From contig ML976664.1 of NCBI GenBank assembly GCA_010015655.1, positions 1,172,166-1,236,165 on the forward strand: a DNA stretch of 64,000 nt. The letters are read 5' to 3'. The stretch comes from Bimuria novae-zelandiae CBS 107.79. Its lineage: Eukaryota > Ascomycota > Dothideomycetes > Pleosporales > Didymosphaeriaceae. Shown here in pieces: positions 1-10,608 of this stretch (the stretch's first letter is position 1; each line of letters opens with the position of its first letter). Made by a program: the position numbers and the translations under genes. The notes under the pieces were generated by a model. That model was not told the DNA's origin and ran no database searches. It saw only the letters and a list, made by a program, of their open reading frames with translations.

Positions 1-632
1 AATACAGACACTAGATACCAAAGACAGAGAGTTACTTGTTCATTCCTTGCTACCTGTGAACCGACAACTTTATAGGTAGTAAGCCGCGTACGTAAAGCTT
101 ATTAATATAAGTAATAAGGTATATTTTTTATTATTGGGTAAGGAGGTAGTATTTATTATTTACTTTTTATTTAGTACTCTAAACACCTTACGCTCTTTTA
201 GATAAAAGTTATATAATTAATTTTATACTTTTTCGTAATCTAAGTGTAATTAGGTTTATTACTAAGTTTTAGGGATTTAATTGCTATAATTACGGCCTCT
301 ATATTGTGGTTTTTCGTAGAGATATTGATGTTTCAAGATGCGTAGGTTTTGGTTGTGGGAGACGAAAAACGTGCGTTGGGTGGGGAATCACAGTATGGGA
401 TCTAATCGGTATTGTTTCGTTTGTGAATATAACTCCCATCGTAACTGACTGCACCATGAATAACACGCACGAACACCAATCACGCACCCATCAACACACA
501 ACATCGACTCAAGAGCAAAACCATCCATTCCGCCAATCCCCATCCACCAGAACGCCCGCTGCACAAAGAAACAGCGCCACCAACACCAATGTATGCATAA
601 CAATACGATCCCAAACGCCTGTCTTCAGCCAT
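1..632. other. AT-rich repeat tail and 3' flank of the Pcp1-like gene
   Basis: Bases 1 to about 300 are very AT-rich and full of TA dinucleotides, like the RIP-degraded transposons further on, so this is probably the end of another repeat. Composition turns normal near base 300. The short open frames between 300 and 632 show no recognisable domain, and I see no gene here. Confidence 0.5.
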
Positions 633-3600
633 CTACCTCACAAAGCTCAACTGCTGTCTCCCCACCCCACTCGTCCGCCCACCCTTCCTCCGCATCCCCT
701 CCAAAGTTTTCACAAGCTGCGCATGCACCTTGCGATTCGCCGCCCACCCCTCGCTTAACTTCTTCATCCTCAGCGCTGCGATAACAGCCCGAGCCGTAGC
801 CTTCAGGGTAGGTTTCTTCGCTTGGATGGATACATCGGGGGTGATACCCATTTCGGAGATGAGGTGGAGGTCTTCTTGGTTGCTGGTGTGTTTGTTAGTA
901 TCTATTGCGGGGATTCTATGGTGAGGAAAGGTAGAGATGGACATACCATTGGTTGTATACTTCAATCATCATCAAGAAGAAGCGCTTCTGGTATCCGAGC
1001 GACTCGCGGAACCCTTCAGCACGGACGCATCGCGCTCGGAGGTACTGGATCTGCTTTGCGAGGCCGTTGATCTCTTTGACGTGGCGCTTCTCGAGGGCTT
1101 GGCTTTGCGCTTCCAGATCCATGGCCTCGTTTGTCGCTTTCTGTTGGACAGCTTTGACGGAACCTTGCAGGAGGCGGTGCTGGCTCTCCTTTTCGCGGAG
1201 CTGGGACTGGAGATTGCGGATCTCGATCTGGTAGTCGCGAAGCTGCTGGTCGAAGTTCGACTTCTGGTCCCGCTGTGAGCCTTTGAATTCGGATTGGAGA
1301 CGGCGATGCTGAGCTTCCTTCTCGCGTATGTCGGACTCCAAATTGCGAATTCTGTCGTTGAGCGCAATTTCCTGTTCACGCTGGGCAGCCCGGGCATCCG
1401 ACTGAAGAGCCCGCTGTTCGCTCTCTTTATCACGAAGCATTGACTCAAGCACTGATATCTTGTCTTCCAGCGAAGTCTTTTCGTCTTTGGTCTCGTCTAG
1501 CTCCTCTTGCAAAACATCAATCTCATCGTCCATATTCTGCTTCTCTTCCTCCATCTGGCTCTTGAGCGACTCCAAAGCCTCCAATCTCTCCTCCGCCAAG
1601 TGTTGCAGAGATTCAATCTCACCCTTACGGGCGTTAATATCGGATCTCAAGCTCTCCAGCTCGTCGTCTCGCTCGCGAACCAAGCCCTGCATAGCGTCGA
1701 GCTGCGTACCTGGCTCATCAGCATGACTTCTGAGGGCGTCCAATTCTGCATCGCGTTCGGTAATGGTGCGTCGCGCAGTTTCGAGGTCGCGGCTGCGGTC
1801 ACTTAAATCAGTTCGTAGCTGCTTAAGCTCTCGGAGTGTGATCTCGTGAGATTCGATCTTCTTCTGCAGATTTGACACATCTCGCTCGCGAGACTGAAGC
1901 GAGGTCTGCAGATTAGCTAGATCGCGCGACAGCGCATCTCGTTCGCGGGTCACCTTCTGCAGTGCTTCGATCTGACTATCTTTGCTCGACATAGCGGTGC
2001 GTAGCTGAAAGGCGTCTTGAGTAACGTTGTCTCGTTCCTGACGTAGACTCTCGATCTCGCGAGCGAGGCTGTCCCGCTCACGGCTGGCCTTTCGCAACGA
2101 CTCAATCTGCGAGTCTTTCCCGGAGAGCGCATCGCGTAAGTTTTCCACTTGTTGTGCTGCACCATCAAGCTCCCGGCGAAGGTCCGCGAGCTGTCGTGAC
2201 AGGGCATCGCGCTCCCGCGTAGCTTTGTGCAATGCCTGGACCTGAGCATCCTTGCTGGACAAGTTCGAGCGGAGATCATTGATCTCTTGGGTAGCATCGT
2301 CGCGTTCCCGGCGAATCTTCTCTAAAGTATCGATATCTCGGTCTTTCTGAGCGATGGACCGGCGGAGCTGCTCTACCTGTAATTCGTATGTCGATGTCTC
2401 ATGTTGCAGACGCGTAATCTTCTGCATTGCGTCTTGTAACTGTTTACGGTAGTCGTCGAGCTCATCGGCCCTGATCTCGGCGTCATCGACTCTTGACTGG
2501 AGAAGCTGAATCTCGACGTTTTTCTCGCGTGTGACATCGAGGACCTTTTGGTGCGCATCGCGAGCAGCCTGTTGCGCGAGTTGAACCTGGCCGTCTCCTT
2601 GCGATTCCGCAAGCTGTAGTCGCTCGTGTAGCGCTTCCAGCTCGGTCTGCTTCTCGCTCGCGAAGGTATGTAGCTCCCGTTGCAGTGTCTTGACTTCTGC
2701 ATCCTTCTCGCGTTCAACTGCCCGCAACCGTTCCTCTAGTTGCGATATTGCTTGTTGCTTTTCATTTTCTACCTCGCCCAGCTCCCTTTCCGCGTCATCC
2801 AGCTGTTGCTCCAAGTCGCGCAGTTCCTGGTGCTTGCTCTCGAATGCGGAATCGAGCTTGGCCTGCAATGTATCGATTTCGGCCTCTTTGGTGTGTGTTA
2901 CGTTCCTGATCTCTTCTTCCAAATCTTCGATCCGTTCCGCCTGCTCCTCGATTTGGCGCTGCTTTTCTTGCGCATCCGTACCTTTGGCTTGCTCGAGCGA
3001 ACGTAGCTGTGCCTCCAGGTCCCCGATCTTCTGTGCCTGCTCTTCCAACCGACGATCCTTCTCCTGTATTGCCTCGTCATTGGCGCCTTGTGTCCGAAGC
3101 CCCTCTTCCAGTTTCTCAATCTTGTCTTCGTATTCGTCCAGCTGTCGGTCGCGGTCTGCGAGCTCGGCTTGTGCGTTCTCGAGCTCGGAGCTGACCTTCT
3201 CAAGCTCGTCCTGGTCGCCGCGCGCTTCCTCCAACTTGTCTTCCAGCCGTTCTACCTCAGCAGCGCGTTCTTCTGCAAGCCGTCGCAGCTCGTCCAGCTC
3301 TTCGCGCATGCCCTCGTCAGCGTGCCGTCGCTTGACCTTCTCGGCGTATTCCTTCAGTTGCTGCCTGCACATTTCGATCTCCTTTTCCGAGTTCTTCAGG
3401 GCCTTCATGTGCTTTTGTATGTCACGCGACATCTGGACCTTCTCGGATTTCAGATTGACGTTTTCTTCCATGGTTTCCCTCTGAAAGTGCGGACCCATCT
3501 TCTTCAGGTTCTCTTCCAGAAAGTGAATTTTGAGCTTCAGGCCGAAATTCTCCTTGTCGATTTGCTCAAGGCGCTGTCTCCAGTTAGTATACAAGAGTAG

Positions 3601-4156
3601 ACGCTGTAAGTGCAGTAACGCCTGCACAGCTGGCGACCGCTTCACCATGTAGCGCACTTACTGCTTCTTGCTCCCTGAGCGTGAGTCCCTTGCCATCGTC
3701 GAACTCGCCTTCTGGCCGCCTTTGAAGGGCCATGGGCGTGCTCAGATCGCTTGAGTCGGCCTGGGGTACTGGAGTCTGGCTTCCAACACCAGACTCGCTG
3801 AACGAGCTGGACAGTGCGTTCATGGTGCTTGCCTCGGGTAAAGGCGTACCGCTTATTTCGAACCCCTTCTTCAAAGCAGCCGGTGTAGCAATGCCGCCAT
3901 TGAGCAGGCCGTTGACTTGTCGCGTTCGGTTTGCAGTCGCACTCTTCATGAGCGGGGTGAATTCGGCTTTACCGGCAGGATTGCGCAGTGCGGCAAGCGG
4001 GTTTCGTGGTGTTCGCGCGCCGTTTGACGGTTTGAAAAGGTTGTCACGGCCAGCAGGCGCCTGGAAGGACTCGAGCTCAGTGAAATCAACCCCAGTCTGG
4101 CTCATACGCGTCGCGTCGCCGCGCTCTGTGCGCGGTGTTTCGAGAAAGTGCGCCAT
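633..4156 (-). CDS. pcp1: Spindle pole body coiled-coil protein, Pcp1/PcpA (pericentrin-like)
   Basis: Exons on the minus strand are 4156-3662, 3573-947 and 882-633, giving 1123 aa. Introns 3574-3661 (GTAAGT, branch TACTAAC) and 883-946 (GTATGT, TACTAAC) restore two conserved domains. Across the first junction, around residues 157-187, lies a centrosomin motif 1 (LREQEARLEQIDKENFGLKL), the site by which such proteins recruit the gamma-tubulin complex. Residues of about 190-980 are nearly continuous coiled coil. The C-terminus matches the PACT domain (RAEGFRESL, then CNQEDL...MGITPD...KKPTLKA), which targets pericentrin-family proteins to the spindle pole. CM1 plus PACT favours Pcp1/PcpA over Mto1/ApsB, which carries a MASC domain instead. 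ATG 4156 is the first methionine in the conserved frame. A possible 5'-UTR intron lies at 4174-4237 (GTGAGT...TTTAG). The gene is divergent from the ECD homologue. Confidence 0.9.
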
Positions 4157-4480
4157 AATATATATGTCTCCTGCTAAATCATGAGCGAGAGAAATGGCGA
4201 GTCGGCAGTGCGCGGGAGGTATGAGAGGAACACTCACTGCGTGTATTCCAGAGTAAACAAACACGGAAACACGTCAGTGGTTGGCCCGTGCCCGAAGCGG
4301 TTCCAGCCGCGCTAAACTTGGGACGGGAAGGCGCGTCCCAGTCCATCGCGCCTGCCAAGGTGGAAAGTCACGCGCCACTCCCTCAGAATCAAGTTCTCTA
4401 ATCTTCGAAAAATTCCATCTCAACCCGTCGTAACCACCACCTACAATCTTCGCGCCATCGCTGCTGCCATAGTTACTGCC
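4157..4480. promoter_or_regulatory. Shared divergent promoter region of the pcp1-like and ecd1-like genes
   Basis: A 324-bp GC-rich interval separates the two start codons. It must hold both 5' leaders and both core promoters. An inverted pair, gacgggaaggcgcgtcccag, lies near 4322. No TATA box is evident. Confidence 0.55.
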
Positions 4481-6385
4481 ATGGAAGGTCCGAAAGATGA
4501 CTTCAGATGGTTTGGCGAGGGCTTCGATGGCTTTCCGAAGCGGTTACCCGAAGACGTTGTTGAGTACATGGTGTTCATCATCGACTCCAAGCTTTCCGAT
4601 GTCCAGACACGAGAACGTCTGCAGGCATTTCAACGCGCACTAACCGCTCTCGAGAAAAAGTTTCTTAAGGAATACATCTGGCAGCGCGACTCCATCAAGC
4701 TGGACCTCGTCCGGGAGGACGGGCGATGGCTGCTCAAAGGTATCACAAACTATGGCGACAGTGTCGCTGATGAGTGGCTCATTGTGTACTTTCTACGAGA
4801 GCTAAGTAAAGAGTTCAAAGACGCATGGATCAGAATCTACGACTCAGACGGCGAGTTCCTGTTGATCGAGGCTGCTAACGCTCTTCCGAACTGGCTAAAT
4901 CCAGAGGTTGCAGAGAACAGGGTTTGGATCAATCACCATCGACTCGTTATTATACCGCTGTCCAAAGAACAGACACCGGCGCCGCTGGGCCTGACGGAAG
5001 CCCTGTCGATAATCCGAGAAACACCCGCTCGGCCGCAGCACTATCCCAAGATCGAAAAGGAGGCCTTCCATCGTCTTAACGGCTATCCCGAAGCCATCTC
5101 CACGAATCAGCACCATGCCACCCTGCTGTTACCGCGGAAAGTGGCTCATTTTTTGCATTTGAACCCGTCATACATTTCGCCGGCCGTCGAGGCCTTCTAC
5201 TTGCGCGATCCTGTCGCGTTATGTTTGCTGGAGCCGAAAAAGTCAAAGAAAGAGCTTGCATTTCCTCTAGATGATTTTGTGGAAGTCAGCACCAGGTTTA
5301 CGAAGGTCCTCTACGCGCAACTACTGGGCCAAAACTGGGATCCACCGGATGCATACGCGACCGCCCTAGAGCAACTCAAGAACCGAGGTCAGCCGCCTGA
5401 AAAAGCGGAAGTAGCCGTCAAGCTCGTAGCCGGACTAGAAATCCTCGTCGCCCACGAGATCTATGCCGACAAAACGGCGACCCGGGAAATCCAGCTGCTC
5501 CTGGAGGATCTGGACGAGGGCAACGATGTTTTACCAACGGATGCAGAGGTTGCATCGTGGCCCAAGCGCGATGACGATGAAGCTTGGTTGAACATCGACT
5601 TTGCCGAATTCGAGCGCGAGCTAGATGGCAAGGGCGGAAAGGAAGGGTTCGGCGACAAGGACGCCCAGGCCAACCTGAAGAAGATGGTCGAGCGTTTCAA
5701 CGCCTTCTTGAATGACGACGAGGCCGGCCTTGACGGTGCCGACGGCTTGGGCCCCATGGACCTGGATGATGACTCCGACGCGGAAAGGCGCGCGTGGGAC
5801 GACCCCGATGATTCTGACTCAGCGCCTGGCCACGCGAGTGGCGCCGATGCAAGTGACGACGATGATGTAAGCGACGATGCGAACGCCGATGCTGAGTACG
5901 CCGAGTACGAAAAGGCTTACGAGAAGTTCATGTCGCTGTCTGCGGCTGAGAAAGCCATCCTCACCGACGACGCGCGTGAGCTAGCACTCGCCGAGGAGGC
6001 GGAGCAGGAGGAAGACGACGAGATCCAGAAACTGTCGGAGATGATGGAGGCTGAACTATTCGGGCATGGCGCGCTGCATCGAAATCCTGAGAGGGGCCAA
6101 AAGAGTCGGGGCGCCAAGGACCAAGGTACAAGCCCGATCACGTCAGACAAAGGCAAGGGCAAAGCGAAGGTCGAGGAGCTGCCCGAGGACGACGCAGACG
6201 AAAGCGAGGACGAGGTGTTGGATGACGACTATAATCTCGCCGAAAACATGCTCAAGGCGTTCAAGGGCCAGGTCGGCATGGCGGGACCGGCAGGTAATTT
6301 GATGGGCCTAATGGGCGTGCAGTTCCCACCTGATGCGGACGACGAGCGAAAGAGCCGAGGCAAGGGCAAGGCTCCAGTACGTTAG
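4481..6385 (+). CDS. ecd1: SGT1/ecdysoneless (ECD) family protein
   Basis: A single uninterrupted exon encodes 634 aa. The N-terminal half carries the ECD signature: WFGEGFDGFP near residue 10, KEYIWQRDSIKLDL, ADEWLIVYFLRELSKEF, and the block around EAANALPNWLNPE...NRVWINH. In animals and fission yeast, family members act in transcription and pre-mRNA splicing (linked to Prp8) and in cell-cycle progression; that role here is inferred from family membership. Residues of about 425-560 are strongly acidic (runs such as DDDSDAE and ASDDDDVSDD), and a second acidic stretch sits near EELPEDDADESEDE. An acidic tail is usual for ECD proteins. The start is the ATG directly before the conserved region. 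Composition and codon use match the neighbouring genes. Confidence 0.92.
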   Translation: MEGPKDDFRWFGEGFDGFPKRLPEDVVEYMVFIIDSKLSDVQTRERLQAFQRALTALEKKFLKEYIWQRDSIKLDLVREDGRWLLKGITNYGDSVADEWLIVYFLRELSKEFKDAWIRIYDSDGEFLLIEAANALPNWLNPEVAENRVWINHHRLVIIPLSKEQTPAPLGLTEALSIIRETPARPQHYPKIEKEAFHRLNGYPEAISTNQHHATLLLPRKVAHFLHLNPSYISPAVEAFYLRDPVALCLLEPKKSKKELAFPLDDFVEVSTRFTKVLYAQLLGQNWDPPDAYATALEQLKNRGQPPEKAEVAVKLVAGLEILVAHEIYADKTATREIQLLLEDLDEGNDVLPTDAEVASWPKRDDDEAWLNIDFAEFERELDGKGGKEGFGDKDAQANLKKMVERFNAFLNDDEAGLDGADGLGPMDLDDDSDAERRAWDDPDDSDSAPGHASGADASDDDDVSDDANADAEYAEYEKAYEKFMSLSAAEKAILTDDARELALAEEAEQEEDDEIQKLSEMMEAELFGHGALHRNPERGQKSRGAKDQGTSPITSDKGKGKAKVEELPEDDADESEDEVLDDDYNLAENMLKAFKGQVGMAGPAGNLMGLMGVQFPPDADDERKSRGKGKAPVR

Positions 6386-6822
6386 GGTCGTCTCGTGATC
6401 AGATGCAGGGCATACAGTACGCTCTCGTATTTAAGGCTAAGCAATATTTCAAGCGAGAAAACGAGATGGAAGACGAGCAGTAAATTTAGTCGCATACATA
6501 CACAAGAGCGATACACGAGAGCTGATCAAGATCCGAAGAGCACTCCAATGCTCTTCAATCCCATCTAAATTCCTGCCAAAGCAGCTCCGCTAAGCTTCCT
6601 GAAGACAGCAATAAAACAAAAGCTAATCTATTTATATCATACACCACGCCCGTATCCCCGCTCTCCCCACCCCTCACACACCTCCGCCGCCTCGTATTTC
6701 CCCGGCACAAAAGACCTGCCCGCCTAAGGCCCCCAAAACACTACCTTGATTTTCCACATGGAAGTACCGCGCACGCGACAGTTTAAGAGTCGGACTTCAG
6801 GTCCAACCCACCCCTCCACGTG
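6386..6822. other. Intergenic, convergent 3' flanks
   Basis: The 3' ends of the ECD gene (plus) and the small Q/P-rich gene (minus) face each other across 437 bp. No open frame with coding character, RNA gene or repeat was recognised. Confidence 0.4.
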
Positions 6823-7390
6823 TCATCCCACCGAGCCGCCCTGGTTGCCCTTGTCTTGCCCCTGCGCGTCAGCTGCCGCGCCCGCTTTGTAGCCTAGTTG
6901 CTCTCGGCTTACGCTTGCGAAGGGCCATGGGTATGGGACGCGCGGGACTTGGAATGGTGCTGTGATCTGCCAGATAGGCGTTAGCATGGCGCGTGGTTCA
7001 CGGGGTGCGGATTTGAGAAGTTGTGGAGTGGGCTAGGCATGCTTGAATATTGATATGGTGGGCCGATGAGAAAGTAATGGGTGATTTCGTGTGTGGAAAG
7101 AAAATTCAGGGAGCAGGCATTTTGATTGTTTGAGGAAGAGCTGGACATACCGGATACTGTGCTAGTGGCGGAGGAGCCTGCTTCATTGGTGGTTGGTAGT
7201 GATGGAATTGAACCGTAGGAGAATTGGATTGGCCGTGGTGTTGAATTGGGGGTTGTGATTGCGGTCGTGGCTGTATGTGCGGGTACTGGGATTGTTGTGT
7301 AGTCGGAGTTGACGGTAATGTCACCGGGGCGTGTGTACTGGGTCTGGGGTTGTATGTGTGCCAGTTCTGGGATGTTTTGTTTGGGTCCAT
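6823..7390 (-). CDS. Small Q/P-rich hypothetical protein, two exons
   Basis: Exons 7390-7151 and 6966-6823 join across a GT-AG intron (7150-6967; GTATGT donor, TGGCAG acceptor) to encode 127 aa. The first 80 residues are low-complexity, rich in Q, P, H and S. The second exon adds a sharper segment, FQVPRVPYPWPFASVSREQL, and ends with a glycine-rich tail. The frame is kept through the junction, and the second exon would be an unlikely open frame by chance. No known domain was recognised. The start is ATG 7390; a second frame starting MDPPG at 7597, also on the minus strand, could be an upstream exon, but no consistent splice joins it. Function unknown. Confidence 0.45.
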
Positions 7391-9756
7391 TACTCCTGCT
7401 TTCACTGAGTCTCAGGTTTCGGAAGATAGACGGCAGATGTATTATAGCTGATGAAGTACCGGACGAGGTTGTACTGTAGAGTTGTGCGATGAATTTGGTA
7501 TGTAGCTCGAAGATTCTTTGCGTTCAAATGCACAAGAGGACGGAGTAGCCGGTGGATACCAGATGGTAGAGCCGCTTGATATACCAGGAGGATCCATACT
7601 AGCGCGTACCCTCCCTAAGCGAAGCTCTACGCGAAACATGCTCGGTGCTTTTCCATATCTGCCCACGTGAGTCCCAATGCACCTGAGGCCACAAAACCAA
7701 CTTTTCTGTAACAGAGCTAGCCGTCATCGCTGCATTGCACGGACGACGAACTGATGTGGAAGGTGATAATGTACTAACGAACGGGTGCGTCTCGCTTGAG
7801 CCGAACCCAAAGCTGTTGGCTTGATGCAGAACTAGTGTATATCGTTTTCCTCGTACCTGCGTCCTCAGCCGAAATTCCTCGCTAATCTCCGCCCGTGCAT
7901 GGATCGCGTGGGCTGGCCTTCGGTTCTCTTGGTGCCTTACATGGCGACCCACGCGTGCGGTTATAATTAAGTTAGTCTTGCGATGCGCCCGCGGAGACGA
8001 GTCATTCACTATCTCCAAGTTGGACGAGAAAATGCGCAAGAGTCCTTGATGGACACTGAAAGCGGGTTCGATTGAGAATCAAGACAATGACGTCTGGAAG
8101 GATTGGTGCAGATAGGTTGAGGGACTGTGGACGCGGATGCATTTGAGGTAGTAGGGATACGTGTTTGTGGCGTGGGCGGGTCAGCTCAGCATCACATGCG
8201 TGGGGTTAGCAGTTGTGTAACATAGTGCGAGAGAGATTTCAACACGCTACGTCGTGAACTGGATAGTCTACTGATCGATAAGCGGGAATAGATAGACGGA
8301 CGTTGTGCCTGGGCCGCAACTAACCCTAGAGTCTGACGTTATGCGGCTACATATGCTAGCTTAGGGTCCGAGCAGAGATAGAATCTCCACAACATAGCAG
8401 GGGGAGTACCTGAGCAGCGCAACAAATTGATCCTGCCACGACACAGTTCATTTTTCACGAGTGAGCATACCGGACGGAAACAACTCCGCAGTCGCAGGGA
8501 TACAGTAGAGCATAGTATTCTTAAACCCGGTTATAGGATGTCGCCTCCTCATTCTGGCGATCTACGACTCTAATGATCCACTAGCGAGACCTGCCGCTGC
8601 GGCAACAGTTCCATGGAGTTCCAAGGTTCCATGCAGCAGCTCAAGGGCCGGATCGCGGCTTCTCCATCTGTCGGCATTTGGCTCTGATTGGTGAGCGGAC
8701 TTTTTGGGGGCGTGTTACAAAACCATGACTACGTCCAGCTCTGGGGCGAACAACGTGGTCGTACCGGGTGTGATCCCGGTCCGGCGCTACGGACTTCGAC
8801 TAATCTACTAATTGGGACAGACGTAATATCGGAAAACGAATCAGAGAACTTGCACTTGTTCTTCACCTTACAAATGAGTTGTTTGGGTACGTGCGCTCCT
8901 CAGACGGTGCGCTTGGTCGCGAGGACTGTTCCAGATGTCGCGGCTGCGAGTCAGACTATAGCTGTGAAGCAGTGACAAATATGACGACCAGAACGAGATT
9001 GCCTAATCAGCGGTGAAGATGTATTGATTCCTGGGGACGTTAATTCCATTTTTGTCAATCTCGTTTCCTGAAATTTTGAAGGCTCGGATATCACTACCGA
9101 GCTTCTTGGTGAGGTCCTGGGCGCCTTTTACGTCTGGCAATGCCACCAGCAGGATTCGTCGGTGAGATAGGTAAAGACGGTCCCATCTTGTCTCGCGACC
9201 ATGGCTTGCAAAGTTGCACAAGCATACATGGAATTGGGTTGAGTAGTACAGGCTACGAAATACCATGGGTTCCTGTCTCGGCTAGGTCCGCCCCACCGCT
9301 ACATATCAGAAACACCTCGCTTGTTTGACTATATTTCAGGCATTTACCATGCACGATCTCACTCGCATGTTTCAGGGATTCAGATAATCAGGTGTCGTCA
9401 TCTTTGTAGCTCGGTCAAACCTCATTCGATAGCCCTAGAAAGGCGTTACGCCAATCTGTGTAGCGAAAGCTGCAGCCAATGAATGAGTTTGACACGCGAG
9501 ATGGCGGAGCACACTGAGATCTTCAGCCAGGATCGCGCGGGCTGCCAGAAAGCCCTCGGAGAATTTTGGAATCCGTTTCCCAAAAGAGTAAGACGCAGGG
9601 GTTGCCTGATGCTGTCATAGGCTTCATATGCATTACTTGGGCGAGGCTGCTCTCATAGATTAAGACATGTGTTGGTATTGGGCTGGGATATTGTGCTAAC
9701 ACTATTTCTCTCCTTGCTGTTTTAAATTTTGTTCCGATCTCCGATCCTCTACCCTC
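7391..9756. other. Long region without a confident gene
   Basis: About 2.4 kb of normal composition. Several short frames exist, for example 9003-9266 minus (87 aa, no start context) and 7599-8039 minus, but none has a recognisable domain or a convincing intron-exon structure. This may be decayed genic sequence beside the transposon nest. Composition drops abruptly to AT-rich just after 9840, inside the first element. Confidence 0.4.
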
Positions 9757-10608
9757 TACCGTAGCTTGGCAGTTGGCGCGCCGCGTCACCGAACGCACCA
9801 CCCCACCATGATCGCTCGGCCAGCAACATAAGGCTACTAAGCCACCCATAATTAATATTATCACGAGATTTTATATAGTTAAAGTCTCTTAAGTTTATAG
9901 GTAATTACTATTAAATTAAATTATAGATATCTGCTTAGTTTTAGATAATATAACTACTACCTATTTATAAAGTAAATATAGTAGCTAAGGCTTTATTAAT
10001 ATCTATAGTCTTATGCTAAAGCAATTTTTTCTTAATAAGCCTATTAAGAGGCCTTAATAGCTTTTTATTGCCTTATTTAAATATTTTAATATATTTTTAA
10101 TATTAATTTTATATCATACAGGCCTATTACTTTACGCGTATATTTTTAGTAATTACTTAAGTAATAGGCCTTTTTAAAGTAGACTTATTTTAACATACTA
10201 ACCAGTCTAATAGGCTTTTACTTACTTACTTTTTTAAAACTATAGTTACTACCTTTTAGTATTAATAATCGCGGGCCTGCTATATGCTATAAATTAATTA
10301 AAAAATAGTTTTACTATAATACTTATTTAACTAATTAAAAAATAAAGACCTATTTTACTTTAAGTAATTTTTTTTATATTATTAGAGCCTTTTATAGGCC
10401 TTTATTATTATACTTTAAAAGTTACGTTTATATAAAAATAAAATATATAGTTTAACTTAGTAGTTTAACCTTAATAATATCCCTGATATTAATAATAGCT
10501 TTTAGTAGCTAGTTAATTTAACTCTAATCTAAAGTACTAAGAACTAAAGTTAAGCTTTTTTATAATTTTTGCTTAGGTAGCTAAGCCTAATTAAATCTAT
10601 TAAGGATA

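Noticed and set aside
2690..3484. 264-aa serine-rich plus-strand frame, and similar long frames at 3088-3600 and 1460-1806
   Set aside because: These are antisense shadows of the coiled-coil gene; the serine runs are the complement of Glu/Leu-rich heptads.
9003..9266. 87-aa minus-strand frame ending ISGNEIDKNGINVPRNQYIF
   Set aside because: It looks somewhat protein-like, but I found no domain, no consistent upstream exon and no start context; left as unexplained.
9523..9864. 113-aa minus-strand frame crossing the left end of element 1, possibly a host gene cut by the element
   Set aside because: Joining it with the 28911-29113 side gives no recognisable protein, so a disrupted host gene cannot be supported.
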